DNA from: a bacterium
GTDB lineage: Bacteria; Bacillota; Clostridia; Lachnospirales; Lachnospiraceae
DNA length: 64,000 nucleotides
Assembly: GCA_004562765.1 (NCBI GenBank)
Contig: SFRL01000010.1
Location: 1-64,000, forward strand
Direction of reading: 5' to 3'
Each line of letters opens with the position of its first letter. The stretch's first letter is position 1. Made by a program: the position numbers and the translations under genes. The notes below the pieces were generated by a model. That model made no database searches. It saw nothing but the letters and a program-made list of their open reading frames with translations, and had not been told where the DNA came from. Positions 59,430 through 64,000 of the stretch are shown piece after piece.

Positions 59430-60746
59430 ATGGAGAAAGAAAAGAATGCGAAGCAGAGCATTTGCCCGGTGGCAAAAAAATGCGGCGGCTGTCAGTTTCA
59501 GGGAATTCCTTATGAAAAACAGCTGGAAAAGAAGCGGCAGCTTGTAAAGCAGTGTGTGGGTGATGTGCGTGTGCTGACGCCGATCGGAATGGCGAAGCCG
59601 GAGCATTACCGCAACAAGGTGCACGCGGCATTCGGCAGGGACAGAAAGGGAAATGTGATCTGCGGTGTCTATGAGAGCGGAACACACCGTATCGTTCCGG
59701 TGGAGGGCTGTATGATCGAGGATGAGCGGGCAGACGCGATCATTGCCACGATCCGCGGACTGTTAAAGTCTTTTCGGATCAAAACTTACGATGAGGACAG
59801 CGGCTACGGGCTGCTCCGCCATGTAATGGTGCGCACGGCGCACGCCACAGGAGAGATTCTGGTGGTGCTTGTACTGGCTTCACCGATCCTGCCGGCGAAA
59901 AACAATTTTGTAAAAGCACTGCGGGCGGCGCACCCGGAGATCACGTCAATCGTGCTCAACGTGAACGACCGGCACACCAGCATGGTACTCGGAGAGAGAA
60001 ATATCCTATTATATGGAAAGGGGTATATCGAGGACGAACTGTGCGGCAATCGTTACCGGATCTCGCCGAATTCTTTTTATCAGGTCAATGCGGTGCAGAC
60101 CAAAGTGCTTTATGAAAAAGCCATGGAATATGCCCGGTTGACAGGCAAGGAAACGGTCATTGATGCATATTGTGGTATCGGTACGATCGGAATGACAGCG
60201 GCCGCCCATGCAAAGCAGGTGATCGGCGTGGAACTGAACCCGTCGGCGGTCAGGGACGCGATCGCCAACGCCAGACGAAATGAATGTAAAAATATTACTT
60301 TCTATAATGAAGATGCCGGAGAATATATGCGAAGGCTCGCGGCAGCACCCGCCGGTGAGCGTGTGAGCGTAGATGTAGTATTTATGGATCCGCCCAGGAG
60401 CGGCAGCAGTGAAGCCTTTTTGGAGGCAGTGTCACTTCTGGCACCGAAGCGGGTCGTATATATTTCCTGCGATCCGCATACGCTTGGCAGGGATCTGGAT
60501 TATATGAGAAAACATGGCTACAGACCGATCGAATGTCAGCCGGTAGATATGTTTCCCTACACGGATGACATCGAAAATGTAGTTTTATTAGAGAGGACAG
60601 CGAATAGAAATGAATCAAAAAGAAAATCAGCTGCTGCTGAATCAGGCAATCGAGGATATCAAAAAGAATTACGGAAAGTACGAGCTGCTGCGGGCAGTCG
60701 AAGACCGAAGGCTTCCAAACCGCAATCAGGTAAAAGAGCTCATTAA
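59430..60746 (+). CDS. 23S rRNA (uracil-5-)-methyltransferase, RlmD/RumA family
   Basis: 438 residues. N-terminal Fe-S cysteines in ICPVAKKCGGCQF (Cys12/18/21), SAM site VIDAYCGIGTIGM, DPPRSG and the catalytic Cys in VYISCDPHTLGRDL. Methylates uracil in 23S rRNA (or tRNA) at C5. The last 46 residues after NVVLLERT are basic and low in complexity and run 137 bp into the serine acetyltransferase gene; the family normally stops at about this Leu-Glu-Arg point, so the tail is probably a read-through after loss of the old stop. Confidence 0.9.
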   Translation: MEKEKNAKQSICPVAKKCGGCQFQGIPYEKQLEKKRQLVKQCVGDVRVLTPIGMAKPEHYRNKVHAAFGRDRKGNVICGVYESGTHRIVPVEGCMIEDERADAIIATIRGLLKSFRIKTYDEDSGYGLLRHVMVRTAHATGEILVVLVLASPILPAKNNFVKALRAAHPEITSIVLNVNDRHTSMVLGERNILLYGKGYIEDELCGNRYRISPNSFYQVNAVQTKVLYEKAMEYARLTGKETVIDAYCGIGTIGMTAAAHAKQVIGVELNPSAVRDAIANARRNECKNITFYNEDAGEYMRRLAAAPAGERVSVDVVFMDPPRSGSSEAFLEAVSLLAPKRVVYISCDPHTLGRDLDYMRKHGYRPIECQPVDMFPYTDDIENVVLLERTANRNESKRKSAAAESGNRGYQKELRKVRAAAGSRRPKASKPQSGKRAH

Positions 60747-61500
60747 GGAACTGAGATGTGTGATGTTTGCAGGTTATATGGAACAGGAGGATTGTCTGCA
60801 GAGTAATCTGGATGATTATGTTGCATATAAATGCAGCAGTGCGATCCATATGCTGCGTGAGCTGATCGTAACTGCGTTGGAGTGTGCGGATCATAAGCAG
60901 AGTGTGCATGAGGAGGTGCTCCGCCGGGCAGAGGATATCAGCTGCCGGTTTGCGGCGCGCATACCGGCATTGCAGGAACTGCTGCTGAAGGATGTGCAGG
61001 CAGGTTTTGACGGAGATCCGGCGGCAAAGAGCAAGGAGGAGATCATCTTCTGCTATCCCGGATTTTTTGCGATCTTTGTGTATCGCCTTGCCCACGAGCT
61101 GTATATGAGCGATGTACCGTACATTCCCCGCATGATGACGGAGTATGCACACTCGGGCACCGGAATTGATATTAACCCCGGAGCAACGATCGGTGAGTAT
61201 TTCTTTATCGACCACGGAACCGGTGTCGTGATCGGTGAGACGACGGAGATCGGCAATAATGTGAAGCTGTATCAGGGTGTGACACTCGGTGCGCTCTCCA
61301 CGAGGAAGGGTCAGATGTTATCGAATGTCAAGAGACATCCGACCATTGGAAATAATGTGACTGTTTACTCCAACGCGAGTATTCTCGGCGGAGAGACGGT
61401 GGTGGGTGATAACTCCACCATTGGTGGCGGGGCTTTCATCACCTCGTCCGTGCCGGAAAATACCCGCGTTCAGGTGGGTCCGACAGATCTTGGTAATTAG
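60610..61500 (+). CDS. Serine O-acetyltransferase (EpsC-type)
   Basis: 296 residues. N-terminal helical domain and a left-handed beta-helix with hexapeptide repeats: GTGIDINPGATIGEYFFIDH, GTGVVIGETTEIGNNVKLYQ and GVTLGALSTRKGQ, with the catalytic His in FIDHGTG. Acetylates serine with acetyl-CoA for cysteine synthesis. The first 137 bp overlap the methyltransferase gene in another frame. The C-terminus overlaps the convergent BIG2 gene by 4 bp. No cysteine synthase is adjacent. Confidence 0.92.
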   Translation: MNQKENQLLLNQAIEDIKKNYGKYELLRAVEDRRLPNRNQVKELIKELRCVMFAGYMEQEDCLQSNLDDYVAYKCSSAIHMLRELIVTALECADHKQSVHEEVLRRAEDISCRFAARIPALQELLLKDVQAGFDGDPAAKSKEEIIFCYPGFFAIFVYRLAHELYMSDVPYIPRMMTEYAHSGTGIDINPGATIGEYFFIDHGTGVVIGETTEIGNNVKLYQGVTLGALSTRKGQMLSNVKRHPTIGNNVTVYSNASILGGETVVGDNSTIGGGAFITSSVPENTRVQVGPTDLGN

Positions 61501-62306
61501 GCAGATTTTGCTTTTGGCTGTTTGACTGTTACTTTACAGGTACGACTGACACCATCCACCTTCACTGTGATAGTGGCAGTCCCCTTCTTCCGGGCAATGA
61601 TCAGCCCGCTTTCATCCACGCTCGCGACAGCGGACGAGGAAGAACGGAAGGTAAGCGGCCTGTTCGAGGAACAGCTTGTCACGAGTTGAAAGCTCTCCTC
61701 CGGATAGAGGCTGATGCTGGAACGGTTCAGCGAAAGGGAAGGCTTTTTTACTGTAACCTGGCATTTGGCACTGACACCGTCTGCGGTGGCGCGAATGATC
61801 GCGCTGCCGCATTTTTTAGCGGTCAGGATGCCCTCCTCGTCCACGGAGACGATAGCAGAGGACGAAGATTTCCAACGGACATCATGACCGGTGGAGACGG
61901 TTGCGGAAAGCTTTGCACTCTCGCCGTTTTCCAGTGTGATCCTGCTTTCGCTGATCGTCACGATGGATTTTTCCACGGTCACACGGCAGGATGCCTCCGC
62001 CCGCCGGATCTTTGCGGTGATCGTGCAGGTGCCGGATTTTTTGCCGGTGACAACGCCGTAGGTGTTCACACTCGCAATGGAAGAACTGCTGCTTTTAAAG
62101 GTAGGCAGGCTGCCGTTTGAGGTGAAAGCGACCAGCAGAAACTGTCCGTCAATGGGAATGGACTGACGATAGCTTGAGAGTACGATAAAGGGGAGTGAGT
62201 CGCTCGTGGCGGCATTTGTGATATTGGTCTGCGGCAGCACCAGTGTGCATGCCAAAAGAACTGTCAGCAGAAACTGACGGATATGATGATTGAAACGAAA
62301 GGTCAT
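61497..62306 (-). CDS. Secreted protein with three BIG2 domains
   Basis: 269 residues. Signal peptide (about 1-32, LLTVLLACTLVLPQTNITNA) and three tandem BIG2 immunoglobulin-like domains, each ending in the pattern ATITVK and containing SSSSxIxSVDExGxxTAKK. No catalytic domain, no sortase motif and no transmembrane tail. Likely an extracellular adhesion or matrix module. Preceded by AAGGAGG. Confidence 0.82.
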   Translation of the reverse strand: MTFRFNHHIRQFLLTVLLACTLVLPQTNITNAATSDSLPFIVLSSYRQSIPIDGQFLLVAFTSNGSLPTFKSSSSSIASVNTYGVVTGKKSGTCTITAKIRRAEASCRVTVEKSIVTISESRITLENGESAKLSATVSTGHDVRWKSSSSAIVSVDEEGILTAKKCGSAIIRATADGVSAKCQVTVKKPSLSLNRSSISLYPEESFQLVTSCSSNRPLTFRSSSSAVASVDESGLIIARKKGTATITVKVDGVSRTCKVTVKQPKAKSA

Positions 62307-62464
62307 AGAAATTCCTCCTTGAAACAGATAGATGAGGAATCTGTCGGACTCTGTACCAAGAATAACACCTCAGGGCGGGAAAGTAAATTGGGAAAAGTGC
62401 CGAAGTGAAAATGTCAACAGTGTACAAACTGCACAAAGAAAGATAACTGCGAGGAGAAAATAAA

Positions 62465-62494
62465 TTGGACTTTTTATGAATTTTGGTGTATCCT
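62465..62494 (+). promoter_or_regulatory. Promoter candidate for the small gene
   Basis: TTGGAC (62465-62470), 18 bp, TATCCT (62489-62494). Confidence 0.35.
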
Positions 62495-62518
62495 ATTGTA
62501 CATAAACGGGGTGAAGAC

Positions 62519-62749
62519 ATGAGGGAAATGGAGTTCAAAATGGAGCGCACCGGGCTGGTGAAGGAGGGCGAGGTTCTGCCGGTCACCGAAGGAAAGCTTC
62601 CGAATTCATATTATTATACGCTCGGCAATGCGTATGCGATGTCGGCGAACTATACATTTCGTGAGCGTCTGACCAGCAGGGAAGGCACTGTAAAAGAGAT
62701 CAAGGAAACACCGAAGGGCTTTTTCGTCACGGTACAGTTTGACGAATAG
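62519..62749 (+). CDS. Small conserved-looking hypothetical protein
   Basis: 76 residues, not recognised. A beta-rich, charged protein (MREMEFKMERTGLVKEGEVL; FRERLTSREGTVKEIKETPK; GFFVTVQFDE) that resembles a single small barrel. GGGGTGA lies 6 bp before the ATG, and the yjbQ-like gene begins 26 bp after the stop, so an operon is likely. Role unknown. Confidence 0.6.
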   Translation: MREMEFKMERTGLVKEGEVLPVTEGKLPNSYYYTLGNAYAMSANYTFRERLTSREGTVKEIKETPKGFFVTVQFDE

Positions 62750-62775
62750 CAGTCCGGTCCGAGGAGTTTACAAAA

Positions 62776-63186
62776 ATGGGAGCACTCTATACGTTATACA
62801 TACAGACAGAAGGACATATACAGATGCTGGATATCACCGGAGAGGTGCAGCGGCTGGTGAGCGAGTGCGGGATCAGCTCCGGTATCTGCGTGCTTTTTCT
62901 GCCGCATACGACAGCAGGACTGCTGATCTCGGAAAACCGTGATCCCTATCTGGCGGTGGATTTTACAAAGGCGATCCATGCGCTGACCGGCAGGGAAGAG
63001 GAATACCGCAATCTGGAGGGAAACTTTGCGGCGCACCTGAGTTCTGCGCTGACCGGCGTTTCTCTGACGGTTCCGGTTGAGGATGGCAGGCTGGCGCTGG
63101 GCGCATGGCAGAGCATTTATCTGATGGAATTTGATGGAAGCAGAAAGCGCAAAGTGCGTGTCAAATTTATGGATGACGATGTGTAA
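62776..63186 (+). CDS. YjbQ family (UPF0047) protein
   Basis: 136 residues, the usual length. The family signature of HTTAGLLISENRDP (about 44-57) and the C-terminal ALGAWQSIYLMEFDG are present. Homologues have a weak thiamine phosphate synthase activity, though their true role is unclear. A GAGGAG site precedes the ATG. Confidence 0.9.
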   Translation: MGALYTLYIQTEGHIQMLDITGEVQRLVSECGISSGICVLFLPHTTAGLLISENRDPYLAVDFTKAIHALTGREEEYRNLEGNFAAHLSSALTGVSLTVPVEDGRLALGAWQSIYLMEFDGSRKRKVRVKFMDDDV

Positions 63187-63196
63187 GGTTTAGTAT

Positions 63197-63769
63197 ATGG
63201 TAAATCAGAGCAGAAATAACAACACGACGGATCAGATCCTGGCAGACAGCCTGAAAGCACTGGTTTTGCAGAAACCGGTGGAAAAGATCACGATCAAGGA
63301 GATCACCGATAAAGCAGGTGTGATCCGTCCGACATTCTACAATCATTTTCAGGATAAATATGAGCTGTTGGAGTGGATCATCCGGGAGGAGATCCTGGCA
63401 CCGGCGCATCCGCTGATCCGCAACGGCCTGACGAATCAGGCAGTGCTGCTGGTCTTTACGAGCCTGCTGCGCGAGAAAGAGTTTTACAGCCGGCTGAGCC
63501 GCATGGACGGTCCGATCACCTTTGAGGATCTGGTGGTCAAGTGTATCAAGGAGATGCTGGTGGAGATCTTCGCGGAGCGTTCGCGCAACAAAAACGGGCG
63601 GTTTCCGTGGATGACGGTTGATATGCTGGCAGAGTATTATGCGCGGTCCATGTGCTTTGAGGTCAAGGTGTGGATCCGGAAGGGCATGACGGTTCCTGCG
63701 CAGGAGATGGCAGATGTGTACGAGTACCTGATGACGCACTCGATGGAGCAGGCGATCGGGGAAGTGTGA
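63197..63769 (+). CDS. TetR-family regulator, DhaS-like
   Basis: 190 residues. N-terminal TetR helix-turn-helix (ITIKEITDKAGVIRPTFYNH FQDK region, about 30-52) and the C-terminal TetR_C-type domain with EYYARSMCFEVKVWIRKGM, as in DhaS-like regulators. Effector and targets unknown. Starts 11 bp after the yjbQ stop with a weak ribosome site, so it may be cotranscribed. Confidence 0.82.
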   Translation: MVNQSRNNNTTDQILADSLKALVLQKPVEKITIKEITDKAGVIRPTFYNHFQDKYELLEWIIREEILAPAHPLIRNGLTNQAVLLVFTSLLREKEFYSRLSRMDGPITFEDLVVKCIKEMLVEIFAERSRNKNGRFPWMTVDMLAEYYARSMCFEVKVWIRKGMTVPAQEMADVYEYLMTHSMEQAIGEV

Positions 63770-63888
63770 CAGGTACAGCGATCGACCGGAACACCTGTGT
63801 CGGGCAACGATGCCTGAAATATACAAACATCCGGAAATGTATAACATTCATAACAAACCAAAAAAAGTGTATAGCTGACAGTGACAGC

Positions 63889-63928
63889 AAAAAAGGATTG
63901 AATATGGAAGCATTCAATTCTTTTTTTT
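63889..63928 (+). terminator. Intrinsic terminator
   Basis: GATTGAAT and ATTCAATTC arms with an eight-T run, 120 bp after the TetR gene. Confidence 0.75.
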
Positions 63929-63992
63929 ATACTCTTTTTCAGATGAAACACCGGATATGTGTCCGGTAAAAAAGAAAGGGTGAATATCTATT

Positions 63993-64000
63993 ATGAAAAG
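63993..64000 (+). CDS. Start of a further gene cut by the window edge
   Basis: AAAGGGTGA (63975-63983) then ATG63993 and AAA; only two codons are visible, so nothing can be said about the product. Confidence 0.35.

Noticed and set aside
58801..59430. Small open frames within the palindromic tract (for example 58820-59074)
   Set aside because: No ribosome sites, no conserved pattern, and the sequence is explained by the inverted repeats.
1..64000. CRISPR arrays, rRNA genes or a complete prophage
   Set aside because: No regularly spaced direct repeats, no rRNA sequence and no phage structural genes are visible.

Overview
The window looks like a chromosomal segment of a low-GC Gram-positive anaerobe of the Lachnospiraceae, close to the butyrate-producing Roseburia type. 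The grounds are strong AGGAGG ribosome sites, a SigI/RsgI pair, FeoA-FeoA-FeoB with a Cys-rich FeoB partner, an [FeFe]-hydrogenase-like sensor, many secreted BIG2 proteins, and a CoA-transferase that closely resembles butyryl-CoA:acetate CoA-transferase. The genus is inference. No rRNA, CRISPR array or complete prophage is visible. There is one tRNA (Gln, CTG).

Layout. 1-15 kb: possible IS end, YigZ, a class A penicillin-binding protein, an aldo/keto reductase, tRNA-Gln, a frameshifted BIG2 protein, two NAD-dependent dehydrogenases, endonuclease III with a LUD protein, a lipase-like hydrolase with a MATE exporter, and a hydrogenase-like protein fused to a chemoreceptor signalling domain. 15-18.7 kb: DtxR-type regulator divergent from feoA-feoA-feoB and a 43-residue Cys-rich membrane protein. 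18.7-20.4 kb: PAS-GGDEF-EAL protein.

20.4-37.2 kb is the core of the window: a putrescine/GABA region. Putrescine aminotransferase, aldehyde dehydrogenase, two further class III aminotransferases and two iron alcohol dehydrogenases give a path putrescine -> 4-aminobutanal -> GABA -> succinate semialdehyde -> 4-hydroxybutyrate. The CoA-transferase at 55-56.6 kb could lead on to butyrate. Embedded in it are a circularly permuted ATP-grasp, an alpha-E protein and a transglutaminase, followed by two succinylglutamate-desuccinylase-like proteins, one of which has lost its zinc and catalytic residues. Five transcription starts or gene borders in this region carry the same RNA arrangement: a hairpin with a hexaloop close to AAAGGC whose 3' side is also the 5' arm of an intrinsic terminator. 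I read this as a shared antitermination control and regard it as the most interesting signal. A decayed type III toxin-antitoxin locus (ToxI/ToxN) lies between two of these units.

37-43 kb is accessory DNA, AT-richer to the eye: an AAA ATPase with a nuclease-like C-terminus, an HD protein, membrane proteins, and a HipB/HipA-like pair behind a perfect 26-bp palindrome. 43-56.6 kb: rhamnulose-1-phosphate aldolase, a chemoreceptor, proline symporter, ArsR/HMA/P-type ATPase metal export set, a MATE exporter, YqeB and YqeC, a Ca/Na exchanger, a GH-like secreted protein and the CoA-transferase. 56.7-64 kb: RsgI and SigI, a 400-bp noncoding tract made of two tandem long imperfect palindromes whose cores are inverted copies of each other, then RlmD-type methyltransferase overlapping serine acetyltransferase, a BIG2 protein, YjbQ and a TetR regulator.
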